From the NCBI RefSeq assembly GCF_026898115.1, contig NZ_CP114036.1, positions 2,418,001 to 2,482,000 on the forward strand: 64,000 nt of DNA, written 5' to 3'. Positions 7,528 to 16,079 of this stretch are shown piece by piece; the first letter of the stretch is position 1; every line of letters begins with the position of its first letter. The translations under genes and the position numbers were made by a program. The DNA is from Streptomyces sp. S465 (GTDB taxonomy: Bacteria > Actinomycetota > Actinomycetes > Streptomycetales > Streptomycetaceae). A model generated the notes under the pieces. The model was not told the DNA's origin, searched no databases, and saw only the letters and a program-made list of their open reading frames with translations.

Positions 7528-8484
7528 ATGCCCATCAGCACCGCCATCACCTCCATCGGCCTCGTCGTGATGTGGAGCTCCGGCTTCATCGGGGCCGAGC
7601 TCGGCACCCGGGAGGCCACCGCCGACACCCTGCTGATGTGGCGATTCATCGCGGCGGCGGCGGTGCTGGGCGGCGCCTGGGCGCTGCTGAGGCGCCGCAA
7701 ACTCCGCCCGCGCGCCATCGCCGAGCAGGCGGCGATCGGCGCGCTCTCGCAGGGCGGCTACCTGGGCGGTGTCGTCTGGGCGGTCGGGCTCGGCGTCCCG
7801 TCCGGCACCACCGCGCTGATCGCCGCGTTGCAGCCGCTCGCGGCGGGCGCGCTGGCCGGGCGGCTGCTCGGGGAGAGGGTCAGCCCGCGCCAGTGGGCGG
7901 GGCTGGCCATCGGCCTCGGCGGGGTCGCGCTCGTCGTCCAGGGCGATCTGTCGGCGGGCACCGCGGCCGCCCCGGTCTGGGCGTACGGACTGCCGTTCGC
8001 GGCGATGGCGGCGCTGCTGGCCGCGAGCTTCCTCGAACGCAGGGCGCGGGCGCCGCTCGGCCCCGTGGACGCCGTGCCGCTGCACTGCCTCGTCAGCGCC
8101 GTGCTGTTCACCGGGGTCGCCCTGGCCGGGGGCCATGCCGCGCCCCCGTCGAGCGGGACCTTCTGGACGGCGGTGGCCTGGACGTTCCTGCTCTCCACGG
8201 TCGGCGGTTACGGCTTCTACTGGCTGAGCCTGCGCCGCAGCGGCGTCACCCGCACCAGCGCCCTGATCTACCTCACGCCGCCGACCACGCTGGTGTGGGC
8301 GTACGCGATGTTCGGCGACGCGCCGGGGTGGACGGCCCTGGCGGGCATGGCGGTGTGCGTGATCGGGGTGACGGCCGCCACCGCCCGCCCCGTACAGCGC
8401 CGCATGCGCCGCCCCGAGCCGTCGGCGCGGCGCGCGGATGATCCGGTCCGTGATCGAGCGGTGTCACGGGTACCGGCCGAGTAG
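7528..8484 (+). CDS. EamA/DMT-family transporter
   Basis: A 318-residue membrane protein with about ten predicted helices and two EamA repeats (residues 5-140 and 150-285). Recognisable segments are VVMWSSGFIGAELGTR, the PSGTTALIAALQPL loop and YLTPPTTLVWAYAMFGD. ATG at 7528 is preferred because GAGGACG sits 8 bp before it; ATG at 7513 is possible. It is probably a drug or metabolite exporter regulated by the divergent TetR protein. The substrate is unknown. Confidence 0.85.
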   Translation: MPISTAITSIGLVVMWSSGFIGAELGTREATADTLLMWRFIAAAAVLGGAWALLRRRKLRPRAIAEQAAIGALSQGGYLGGVVWAVGLGVPSGTTALIAALQPLAAGALAGRLLGERVSPRQWAGLAIGLGGVALVVQGDLSAGTAAAPVWAYGLPFAAMAALLAASFLERRARAPLGPVDAVPLHCLVSAVLFTGVALAGGHAAPPSSGTFWTAVAWTFLLSTVGGYGFYWLSLRRSGVTRTSALIYLTPPTTLVWAYAMFGDAPGWTALAGMAVCVIGVTAATARPVQRRMRRPEPSARRADDPVRDRAVSRVPAE

Positions 8485-8571
8485 CGCGCGATGCGCGAGG
8501 CGTCCGGGGCGCGGACGGAAGTGGGGCGCAGGTCAAGGAACCGTAAAGCGGGGACGTTCGTTACCCCGGGC

Positions 8572-9798
8572 ATGACCGCTATGACACCCGGCTCGAACCT
8601 CCCCCTCCCCGTCGCGCGCGTGGCGGTTGACGTGACCGCTCCGGTGCGGCTCGACGTATCGGGCCTGCTGCTGACCGCCAACGGCAAGGTGCGCTCCGAC
8701 GACGACTTCGTCTTCTACAACCAGCCCGCCGGACCGGGGGTGACCCACCGCGCCGGCACGGCGGGCGCGGGCGACACCATCACCGTGGACACCGGCGCGG
8801 TGCCCGCCGATATCGAGAAGATCGTGGTGACCGCGAGCCTGGACGCCCCCGGGGCGACCTTCGCGGGCACCGAGCCGACCGCCACCGTGCGCGGCGCCGA
8901 CGACGGTGCCGTGATCGCCACCTTCACCCCGCCGCGCCTGGGCAGCGAGACGGCGCTGGTGGTCGTGGAGGTCTACCGGCGCAATGGGGCGTGGAAGGTG
9001 CGCGCGGTCGGGCAGGGCTACGCCAATGGGCTGGCGGGCATCGCCACCGACTTCGGGGTGACCGTCGAGGAGCCCTCCGTCCCGGCCGCCCACGCCACCC
9101 AGTCGCCGCCCCCGCCGAGCGGTCCGCCCGCCGGTTTCCAGCCCCCGCCGCCCATGCCGACCGCCCCGCCGCCCGCTCCCCCGGCCGCGCCGCCCGCCGC
9201 CGCACCGGCCCCGGCCGCCGGGAAGATCAACCTGGACAAGGGCCGGGTCAGCCTCCAGAAGAACCAGACGGTCTCCCTGGTCAAGGGCGGCCGCCCGGTG
9301 CTCAGCTCGGTGAAGATGGGCCTGGGCTGGGAGCCCGCCTTCCGTGGCAAGGACATCGACCTGGACGCGTCCGTGATCGCCTTCGGTGTCGACCGCAAGA
9401 AGATCGACGCCTGCTTCTTCGGCAAGCTGGCCATCCTCAACGGCGCCATCCAGCACTCCGGCGACAACCTCACCGGTGAGGGCGGCGGCGACGACGAGTC
9501 CATCACCGTCCACCTCGGCGGCCTCCCGCCCGAGGTCACCGGCCTGGTCTTCACGGTCAACTCCTTCTCCGGCCAGAAGTTCACCGATGTGGCCAAGGCG
9601 TACTGCCGCCTGCTCGACGCCCAGACCGGCGAGGAACTGGTCCGCTTCGACCTCACCCACGCCGAGCCGCGCACGGGCGTGATGATGGCGAAGCTGATCA
9701 AGCAGTTCTCGGGTGAGTGGGAGATGACCGCGATGGGCGAGTACGTCGACTCGCGCACCGTGCGCGGCATGGCCAAGCCCGCGGGCAAGGCCCTGTGA
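8572..9798 (+). CDS. TerD-family protein with two TerD-type domains and a Pro-rich linker
   Basis: About 408 residues: an N-terminal diverged TerD-like domain (residues 4-165, with SDDDFVFYNQPAGPG), a proline/alanine-rich linker (about 171-217), and a C-terminal TerD domain (about 218-405, with DLDASVIAFG and the acidic GGGDDESI calcium-type loop). TerD proteins bind Ca2+ and act in tellurite and stress responses and development in Streptomyces. The start is ambiguous between ATG 8572 and ATG 8581; neither has a clear ribosome site. It stands alone between an EamA gene and a toxin-antitoxin pair. Confidence 0.85.
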   Translation: MTAMTPGSNLPLPVARVAVDVTAPVRLDVSGLLLTANGKVRSDDDFVFYNQPAGPGVTHRAGTAGAGDTITVDTGAVPADIEKIVVTASLDAPGATFAGTEPTATVRGADDGAVIATFTPPRLGSETALVVVEVYRRNGAWKVRAVGQGYANGLAGIATDFGVTVEEPSVPAAHATQSPPPPSGPPAGFQPPPPMPTAPPPAPPAAPPAAAPAPAAGKINLDKGRVSLQKNQTVSLVKGGRPVLSSVKMGLGWEPAFRGKDIDLDASVIAFGVDRKKIDACFFGKLAILNGAIQHSGDNLTGEGGGDDESITVHLGGLPPEVTGLVFTVNSFSGQKFTDVAKAYCRLLDAQTGEELVRFDLTHAEPRTGVMMAKLIKQFSGEWEMTAMGEYVDSRTVRGMAKPAGKAL

Positions 9799-9836
9799 GC
9801 CATCCCGCCCGCCACGCGTCGGGTGTTTCCGGATAA

Positions 9837-9862
9837 CGGATTATTAAACCGATTGCTAAACT
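9837..9862 (+). promoter_or_regulatory. Toxin-antitoxin promoter with 15-bp palindrome and leaderless start
   Basis: CGGATTATTAAACCG (9837-9851) is a near-perfect palindrome with one mismatched pair. It is followed by a TAAACT -10 candidate (9857-9862), which would place transcription start at or within a base or two of the ATG at 9869. The AT-rich stretch is exceptional for this genome. A site like this is what a ribbon-helix-helix antitoxin would bind for autorepression. Confidence 0.55.
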
Positions 9863-9868
9863 GGGCGC

Positions 9869-10159
9869 ATGCATGAGGAATCAGTGGAGCCGGGGATCGG
9901 GGAGGGACCTGCGAAGGCGCTCAGCGTGTCCCTCCCCGAGGGAACGGTGCGGGCGCTGCGGGACCGTGCGGGCAACCGCGGCGTCTCCGCCCTTGTCGCA
10001 GCGGCCATCGAGGAGCACCTGCGCAACCAGGCCACGCGCGAGAATCTCGCCGAGTTCGAGAAGGACCACGGCCCCTTCACGGTCGAGGAGCGGCAAGCGG
10101 CCGCGGACGTCTGGTCCACGGCCGAAAGCCGGGAGTCCCGTTGGCGCGAGGCCGGCTGA
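9869..10159 (+). CDS. Ribbon-helix-helix antitoxin-like protein
   Basis: A 96-residue protein. Residues 16-55 (AKALSVSLPEGTVRALRDRA, then SALVAAAIEEHLR) form a CopG/Arc ribbon-helix-helix. The remainder (AEFEKDHGPFTVEERQ..ADVWS) is the toxin-neutralising tail seen in VapB-type antitoxins. Its 3' end overlaps the PIN-domain gene by 19 bp, as is typical of type II toxin-antitoxin operons. It likely represses the operon through the upstream palindrome. Confidence 0.8.
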   Translation: MHEESVEPGIGEGPAKALSVSLPEGTVRALRDRAGNRGVSALVAAAIEEHLRNQATRENLAEFEKDHGPFTVEERQAAADVWSTAESRESRWREAG

Positions 10160-10554
10160 CCGGGGGCGGCAGCCTGGTGCTGGACAGCCAAGGGCTGTCG
10201 CTCTACCTCGAAGAGGACCGGGCCGTGATGAACATGGTTCGCTCCGCGCTGGACCGCGGCGCCGACCGAGTAGTCAGCGGAGCCACCCTCATCGAAGCCC
10301 AGCACAACGGCGTCAAGCGCGCCCGCTGGCACTATGTGCTGTCACAACTGCGCGTCGAGCCGCTCAGCGTCGACTGGTCCAAGGAGGCCGCGCTGCTCCT
10401 GCGGGACACCGGCCTGCACGGCCACACATACGCCATCGACGCCATGGTGGCCGTCACCGCGCTCCACCAACCGGGCCCCGTCGTCATGCTGACCTCGGAC
10501 ACGGATGACATGGCAAAGCTGTGTGGAGAGAGGATCACGCTTGTCGCCGTCTGA
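10141..10554 (+). CDS. PIN-domain toxin (VapC-like ribonuclease)
   Basis: A 137-residue PIN-fold protein with the expected acidic residues: Asp in LVLDSQG near 14, Glu in TLIEAQ near 51, Asp in YAIDAMVA near 101 and Asp in LTSDTDD near 119. A TTG at 10141 overlapping the antitoxin gene is the longest start. GTG at 10177 (VLDSQG) would still keep the first Asp. VapC toxins cleave tRNA or rRNA; the target of this one cannot be inferred. Confidence 0.78.
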   Translation: MARGRLTGGGSLVLDSQGLSLYLEEDRAVMNMVRSALDRGADRVVSGATLIEAQHNGVKRARWHYVLSQLRVEPLSVDWSKEAALLLRDTGLHGHTYAIDAMVAVTALHQPGPVVMLTSDTDDMAKLCGERITLVAV

Positions 10555-10555
10555 C

Positions 10556-10777
10556 ATGAGGCCGTACGGATCATCGGACGCGGATTGCCACCAAGCCGTG
10601 CGGCGGCAGGTCGAGCGGGTCCTTCTCGCCGAGCTGACCGCCCAGTACGAGGCCCAGCACGGGATGCTGAGCCCAGCGGAAGTCAACGCGGCGCGGACAC
10701 TTCTTCGCGGCCGACCGGTCAGCTGCGCATGCCGGTCTCATGCGCACGGCTCGGCATGCGCTGACCCGGTGACATAG
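10556..10777 (+). CDS. Small hypothetical ORF after the toxin gene, possible remnant
   Basis: A 73-residue frame starting with an ATG one base after the PIN-gene stop. Its middle part, LLAELTAQYEAQHGMLSPAE, resembles the C-terminal tail of Streptomyces RHH antitoxins. The C-terminus is Cys/His-rich with no family match that I recognise, and its last 59 bp overlap the LLM gene on the other strand. It could be the frameshifted or truncated end of a second antitoxin. Confidence 0.35.
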   Translation: MRPYGSSDADCHQAVRRQVERVLLAELTAQYEAQHGMLSPAEVNAARTLLRGRPVSCACRSHAHGSACADPVT

Positions 10778-11831
10778 CGGCCGGCGCTGAAACGGAACCC
10801 GGGCCGGGGCCGGAGTCGCCGGACAGGCCCGCCACGCGGGCCAGGCGGCGGTAGGAGTCCAGCAGCGCCTCGCGGTCGTAGGTGCTCGTGGTGACCAGCA
10901 CCTCGTCCGCGTCGCTGCGCTCGATCAGCTCCTCGAGCGCGGCGGCGACCTCGTCCTCCGTGCCGTACAGCTGGCCCCGCAGGCCCCGCTCGTAGAAGCC
11001 GCGCTCCTTCTCGGTCATCTCCCGCGCCTCGATCTGCGCCACCGGGGCCAGCGGCGGGAAGACACCGTGGGTGCGGGAGTGGGCCATCGCCCACGCCTCG
11101 GGGAGCAGCAGCCGGCGGGCCTCCTCCGTGGTCCCGGCGACCGCGACATTGCCCGAGACGACGACATACGGTGCGGCGGACCACGCCGAGGGGCGGAAGC
11201 CCGTGCGGTAGCGGTCGATGGCGCGCAGCATCTCGTCCCGGCCCCGCAGATCGCCGATCACCAGGGCCAGCCCGGCTTCCGCCGCCAGATCCGCGCCGGC
11301 CCCGGTGGCCAGGACGAAGACGGGCAGCCGCAGCCCCTCCGCCGGGTGGGCGTGGACCTGGGGGTAGGCGCTCTGCTCACCGGTGAACCAGCCGAGCAGC
11401 TCCTCCAGTTGGGCGCCGAAGTCCCGCGCGGCCTCCTTCTCGGCGCCCAGGGCGCGGCGGATGCCGTCGGTGAAGCCGACGGAGCGGCCCAGGCCCATGT
11501 CGATCCGGCCCGGGAAGAGGGATGCGAGCACCCCGAACTGCTCGGCGACCACCAGCGGGCGGTGGTTCGGCAGCATCACCCCGCCCGTGCCCACCCGGAT
11601 GCGGACCGTGGCCGCCGCGACGGCGGACGCCAGCACCGTGGGCGCCGAACCGGCGACGCCGGGCACGCTGTGGTGCTCGGAGACCCAGAAGCGGTGGTAG
11701 CCGAGGGCCTCGGACGCTTGCGCGAACCGTACGGTGTCGCGCAGCGCCTGCGACCGCTCCCGGCCCTGGCGGGTGCGGGAGCGGTCGAGGATGGAGAAGG
11801 GGGTGGTGCGCAGGCGTGAGGTCACCCTCAC
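10719..11831 (-). CDS. LLM-class flavin-dependent oxidoreductase
   Basis: A 370-residue bacterial-luciferase-like TIM barrel. Key segments are FWVSEHHSVPGVAGSAPTV near 48-65, GTGGVMLPNHRPLVVAEQFG near 83-102, FPGRIDMGLGRSVGF near 107-121, and YGTEDEVAAALEEL near the C-terminus. The family uses FMNH2 or F420. The closest relatives are the MsnO8-like monooxygenase group, and the substrate is unknown. A GTG at 11831 is used; GTG 11825 is close. A hairpin separates it from the upstream phoX gene, so it is probably transcribed separately. Confidence 0.85.
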   Translation of the reverse strand: MRVTSRLRTTPFSILDRSRTRQGRERSQALRDTVRFAQASEALGYHRFWVSEHHSVPGVAGSAPTVLASAVAAATVRIRVGTGGVMLPNHRPLVVAEQFGVLASLFPGRIDMGLGRSVGFTDGIRRALGAEKEAARDFGAQLEELLGWFTGEQSAYPQVHAHPAEGLRLPVFVLATGAGADLAAEAGLALVIGDLRGRDEMLRAIDRYRTGFRPSAWSAAPYVVVSGNVAVAGTTEEARRLLLPEAWAMAHSRTHGVFPPLAPVAQIEAREMTEKERGFYERGLRGQLYGTEDEVAAALEELIERSDADEVLVTTSTYDREALLDSYRRLARVAGLSGDSGPGPGSVSAPAAMSPGQRMPSRAHETGMRS

Positions 11832-11843
11832 GTCAACGTGCGC

Positions 11844-11872
11844 CCCGGCCGGCGGGATTCCCCCCGGCCGGG
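11844..11872 (-). terminator. Hairpin between phoX and the LLM gene
   Basis: Arms CCCGGCCGG (11844-11852) and CCGGCCGGG (11864-11872) with an 11-nt loop, 8 bp beyond the phoX stop. There is no U-tract, as usual for Streptomyces terminators. Confidence 0.55.
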
Positions 11873-11879
11873 TGCCGCG

Positions 11880-13334
11880 TCAGCGCTGGCGGCGCCAGGG
11901 TCCGGTGATCGCGAGCATGATGCCCGGCACCTGGATGTTGGCGAACAGCGTCGATCCGTCGGGCGAGAAGACCACACCGGTGAACTCGCTGAACTCCGGC
12001 TCCTCGGCCGTGCCGATGTTCAGCTCGTTGCGCGCGATCGGGTACGTCCGGCCGTCCTCGGTGGCGCCGAACAGGTGCTGGATGCCCTCGCCGTCCTCGG
12101 CGATGACCAGCCCGCCGTACGGCGAGACGGTGATGTTGTCCGGGCCGTCGAAGGCGCCGTCCTTCGACGGGTCGGGGTTGACGCCGAGCAGCACCTTGAG
12201 GGTGAGGGTGCGCCGCTTGGGGTCGTAGAACCAGACCTGGCCGTCGTGCTGGACCGGGCTCTCCTCACGGGCGTACGAGGAGACGATGTACGCACCGCCG
12301 TCCGCCCACCACATGCCCTCGAGCTTGCGCGCCCGGGTGATCTGACCGTCGGCGAACTGCTTGCGCACCGACACGGACTTCGCGTCGCGGTCCGGCACCG
12401 GCTCCCAGTCCACGCCGTAGACCGTGCCGGTCTTGGTGGCGCGCGAGAGGTCGTCCACGAAGTTGCCGCCGGAGTCGTAGCACTTGGGCGCCTGGAGCAC
12501 ACCCGCGTCGTCGGCGAGGGTGTCCAGCTTGCCGCGCCCGTGCTCGAAGCCGTGCGGCGGAACCCACCGGTAGAGGAGGCCGTTCGGTCCGGAGGCGTCC
12601 TCGGTGAGGTAGAGGTGGCCGCGCTTGGGGTCCACGACGACGGCCTCGTGGGCGTACCGGCCCAGGGCCTTGATCGGCTTCGGGTCGCGGTTGGCCCTGC
12701 GGTCGTGCGGGTCGACCTCGAAGACGTAGCCGTGGTCCTTGGTCATGCCGTTCTGGCCGGCCTTGTCCTCGGTCTCCTCGCAGGTCAGCCAGGTGCCCCA
12801 GGGAGTGCGGCCACCGGCGCAGTTGGTGGAGGTGCCCGCGATACCGACCCACTCGGTGACGTGGTCGCCGTGCTTGGAGACCTCCACGACGGTGCAGCCG
12901 CCGGAGGCCGCCGGGTCGTAGACCAGACCGTCGGTCAGCGGGACCGGATGCGGCCACTTGCTGCGCGGCCCGCTCAGCTCGTGGTTGTTGACCAGCAGCG
13001 TCGCACCGCGCGAGCCCTCGAAGGTGGCTGTGCCGTCGTGGTTGGACGGGGTGGACTCGCCGGACTCCAGCGTCGTCTCACCGGTGCGGGTGATGATCTT
13101 GTAGCTGAAGTCCTTGGGGAGGGCCAGGATGCCCTTGGGGTCGGCGATGAGCGGACCGTAGCCGAGCGAGGCGCCGCCGTGACCGGGCCGACCCTCGGCA
13201 CCCGCCGCGGTCGTCCCGGCCGCCTCAGCGGCGAGCGCACCGGGCGCGGTGCCGAGCACCCCGGCACTTCCGACCAGGGCGACCCCGGCCCCGGCCGCGG
13301 AATGCTTCGCGAAGTCTCTTCGGCTGAGCGACAT
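11880..13334 (-). CDS. PhoX-family (DUF839) Tat-exported phosphatase-like protein
   Basis: A 484-residue secreted protein. The first residues, MSLSRRDFAKHSAAGAGVAL, are a twin-arginine signal, with cleavage near AALA-AEAAG. The mature part is the six-bladed propeller of PhoX/DUF839: YKIITRTGE, ATLLVNNHELSG, NCAGGRTPWGTWLTCEE near 165, YAHEAVVVD, EDASGPNGLLYRW near 245, and GPDNITVSPYGGL near 400. PhoX enzymes are Ca2+/Fe-dependent alkaline phosphatases active outside the cell. The conserved TCEE and ED segments support activity. No Pho box is evident upstream. Confidence 0.85.
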   Translation of the reverse strand: MSLSRRDFAKHSAAGAGVALVGSAGVLGTAPGALAAEAAGTTAAGAEGRPGHGGASLGYGPLIADPKGILALPKDFSYKIITRTGETTLESGESTPSNHDGTATFEGSRGATLLVNNHELSGPRSKWPHPVPLTDGLVYDPAASGGCTVVEVSKHGDHVTEWVGIAGTSTNCAGGRTPWGTWLTCEETEDKAGQNGMTKDHGYVFEVDPHDRRANRDPKPIKALGRYAHEAVVVDPKRGHLYLTEDASGPNGLLYRWVPPHGFEHGRGKLDTLADDAGVLQAPKCYDSGGNFVDDLSRATKTGTVYGVDWEPVPDRDAKSVSVRKQFADGQITRARKLEGMWWADGGAYIVSSYAREESPVQHDGQVWFYDPKRRTLTLKVLLGVNPDPSKDGAFDGPDNITVSPYGGLVIAEDGEGIQHLFGATEDGRTYPIARNELNIGTAEEPEFSEFTGVVFSPDGSTLFANIQVPGIMLAITGPWRRQR

Positions 13335-13478
13335 GTCTTCTCCCGAACGCAGGTGGTCCTCCGGACTGCGGCCTTACGTTCCCGCCCTCGGCCGAACATC
13401 AGTTGAACGGAACGCGACATCAACGGACCAATGGGCCGCCGCCCCCTGATACGGCACTCCCGGAGCCGCGTCCCGCGA

Positions 13479-14100
13479 GCGGATCGCGTCCCACCGCACG
13501 AGGGCGGGCGCCCCCCTCAACGCGCAAGCACCCGCCCACCCCACGAGCGGATGCGCCGCTCAGCCTCACGATGGCGGGTACCCCCTGCCCCGCACGTCGC
13601 TCACCCCACGAGCGGAATCGCGACTCACCCCGCAAGCCGACGCGCCCCTCACCCAGCGAGCGATCGCCCACCCCACGAGCAGGATCGCGTCCCACCCCAC
13701 GAGGACGGGCGCCCCCTCAACGCGCAAGTGGCCACTCACCCCACGAGCGGATGCGCCGCTCAGCCTCGCAAAGGCGGGCACACCCCCTGCCCCACACATC
13801 GCACACCCCACGAGCGGAATCGCAGCTCACCCCGCAAGCCGGTGCGCCAGCGAGCGATCGGCCACTCCACGAGCGGGTGCGCCCCCACCCCGCGAACTAG
13901 ACCGCCACTCACCCCACGAGCGGGCGCCCCCTCAACGCGCGAGTGACCGCCCACCCCACGAGGGCAAGCACGCCGCTCACCCACGAGCGAGCTCCCGGCC
14001 CACCACACGAAGCGGAAACGCCCCCACCCCGCGAGCGGAATCGCGACTCACCCAGCGAGGATCGCTCAACCCCGTGAGCGGGATCGGGGCTCGCCCCGCG
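13479..14100. repeat. Nested direct-repeat region, period about 200 bp plus a 15-bp motif
   Basis: The 782-bp gap between phoX and the next gene contains a block (13479-13666) repeated at 13679-13860 with about 85-90 percent identity by eye. Partial copies occur near 13921-13961 and 14030-14065. Within and between blocks the motif CACCCCACGAGCGG or close variants recurs more than ten times at irregular spacing. Frames run through both strands because of the composition, but none looks like a protein, and block length differences are not multiples of three. Function is unknown. Confidence 0.75.
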
Positions 14101-14116
14101 AGGGCGTGGGCGGCGC

Positions 14117-15646
14117 TCAGCCTCGGGAGCGGGCCTTGAAGGCGGCCTTGCGGGCCTCCTTGGCGGCCTTCTTGTCCGGATGCAGCCGCCCCATCGCCTC
14201 CAGCACCTCCGCGGTCGCCGGGTGGTCCACCCGCCAGGCCGAGTCGAAGAAGCTCCCCGACTGGTCGACCAAACCCCGCACCAGATCCCGTAGCTCCGCC
14301 GAGTCGCCCTCGGTGGCGAGCTGGGCCGCCAGGGTGTCCACGGTCAGCCAGAAGACCATCTCCTCCGACGGCTCCGGAACCCCCGCCACCCCGTGTTCGG
14401 CCAGCCAGACGCGGGCCAGCCCGCCCAGGTGCCGGTCGTCCAGCACCTCGCGCAGCGCGGGCTCGGCCGCGGCCCCGGCCAGCGAGAGGGTCTGCTGGCA
14501 GGTGAGGCGGCGCAGCGGCGCGCCCTCGTCGTCGCCGCGCGCGGCGGCCAGCAGCTCGCGGGCGGCCTCCTCGGGCGTACGGCGGGCCAGCCACTGTTCG
14601 GCCTCGGCCTGCGCGGCGGGCTCGGGGTGGCCGGGGAGGGCGGCCAGCAGGACGTCGGCGCCTTGGTCGGCCAGGTCGCCGACGGCCGGGGCGTCGATGC
14701 CCGCCTCGACCATCCGGGACCGTACGGCGTAGACGCCGAGCGGGGTGAGCCGGACCATGCCGTAGCGGGAGACGTCCTCGTCCTCCAGCTCCTCGGCCGG
14801 CTCGGGCTCATGGACGCGGCCCTCGCCGTCGACCTCCTCGATCAGCGCCTCGTCCACCGGCTGGTAGTCGATGAGGCCGGTCGGGGCGAGCAGCCGGAAC
14901 TGGTCGTCCAGCCGCACCATCGCCTCGGAGACCTCTTGGAGGACGTCGTCGGTGGGCTCGTCCATGTCCTCGGGGACGATCATGGAGGCGGCCAGCGCGG
15001 GCAGCGGTACGGAGGCCGCGGCGGCCTCCTCGTCCAGGGCGGTCAGCAGGTAGAGGTTGCCCAGCACGCCGTCGAGGAACTCGGCCTCCTCCTCCGGGTT
15101 CCAGTCGAGCGCGTCGAGGTCCAGCTCACCGCCCTCGCTGAGCTGGTCGGCGATCTCGGCCAGGTCGGGGGCGGCGGCGTCGGCCAGCACCGTCTCGAAA
15201 CCGTCCAGCCAGATGTCCAGGATGTCGCGGGGGCCGCCCTCGGAGATCAGCCGCAGCTCCTCGCCGCTGGTCGCGACGGACGAGAACGCGTCCCCGGGTG
15301 CCGCCGCGCCGTCCGCGCGGTCACCGTGGTCGTCACTGCCGCCGTCGCCGTCACCCTCGTCGTGACCGTCTCCACGGATCTCGACCAGTCCGGTGTCGAC
15401 GGCCAACTGCCATGCCTGCGCGGTGTGCTCGGGTCCGTCCTCGTCCCCCGCGAGCCCCAGCAGCTCGATCGCCGCCCGCAGCTCGGCCTCCGGCAGCACC
15501 CCGTCCGACGCCACCGGCTTCCCCGGCTCGGCCCAGCGGGCGAGCCGGACCGCGCGGGAGAGAAGCGGCGCGGCGAGTGCGTCCCGTGCGAGTTCCGCGT
15601 CGGTGCGGAGCCGCACGGGCGGCATGGTGGGGCGCTCTTCTGGCAT
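14117..15646 (-). CDS. Conserved Streptomyces hypothetical protein, acidic, 509 residues
   Basis: I do not recognise a named family. The protein has an N-terminal part with LRTDAELARDALAAPLL and helical character (1-100), a strongly acidic Asp/Gly/His stretch (about 95-115), a long alpha-helical body rich in Glu and Ala with STM-like LADQGADVLLAALPGHPEPA and LDDRHLGGLARVWLAEHG segments, and a basic Lys/Ala tail (HPDKKAAKEARKAAFKARSRG region). The middle and C-terminal parts resemble HEAT-like helical repeats. It has no signal peptide or membrane segment. ATG at 15646 or 15625 could start it. It is monocistronic. Confidence 0.75.
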   Translation of the reverse strand: MPEERPTMPPVRLRTDAELARDALAAPLLSRAVRLARWAEPGKPVASDGVLPEAELRAAIELLGLAGDEDGPEHTAQAWQLAVDTGLVEIRGDGHDEGDGDGGSDDHGDRADGAAAPGDAFSSVATSGEELRLISEGGPRDILDIWLDGFETVLADAAAPDLAEIADQLSEGGELDLDALDWNPEEEAEFLDGVLGNLYLLTALDEEAAAASVPLPALAASMIVPEDMDEPTDDVLQEVSEAMVRLDDQFRLLAPTGLIDYQPVDEALIEEVDGEGRVHEPEPAEELEDEDVSRYGMVRLTPLGVYAVRSRMVEAGIDAPAVGDLADQGADVLLAALPGHPEPAAQAEAEQWLARRTPEEAARELLAAARGDDEGAPLRRLTCQQTLSLAGAAAEPALREVLDDRHLGGLARVWLAEHGVAGVPEPSEEMVFWLTVDTLAAQLATEGDSAELRDLVRGLVDQSGSFFDSAWRVDHPATAEVLEAMGRLHPDKKAAKEARKAAFKARSRG

Positions 15647-16079
15647 GGGCGGACGTCACTCCTCGGGGACGCGGCGGTCGCGGGCGCGCATCGGGGCTGT
15701 CAGGACCACGGCTATGGGGCTATGGCTGTACGGGCTATCGGGCTATCGGGCTATGGCTACGGGACACGGCTGTGCGGCTGTGCGGACCCGGATGCGCACG
15801 GCTGCGCAGGCACGGCCCGCCCCCAGCGTAGACGGAACGGGACGGCACTTTCGTCCCGATGTGGCCCCGCGTCACGGCAAGCGGTGATTTCGGCCAGTGG
15901 ACCGGCGGTCACCTGCCGGGGCGGGGGTACGGGCGCCGCGCCTCCGTTCACGATCCCGTCCCGCTCCGGCCACGCACCGGACATCCGTCCTCCCTTGACA
16001 ACGTCCGTGGTGAGGACAGAGATTGACGCGCGTAGAGGCCACCTCCTCGCCCGTTCACTCCTTCCCGGAGGCCACCACC
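15647..16079. other. Intergenic region with 8-bp tandem repeat
   Basis: This is a divergent promoter gap. At 15711-15756 the unit GGGCTATN occurs five times, two of them interrupted, three head-to-tail (15733-15756). A GTGCGGCT echo follows. No gene, tRNA or hairpin of note was seen. A GGAG ribosome site at 16067-16070 belongs to the nuclease gene. Confidence 0.6.

Noticed and set aside
13403..13946. Plus-strand frames of 165-171 codons in the repeat region
   Set aside because: They consist of repeat units in shifting frames; no ribosome site, no domain, and the copies differ by lengths not divisible by three.
13479..14100. CRISPR array
   Set aside because: Units are imperfect, irregularly spaced, nested, and there are no cas genes.
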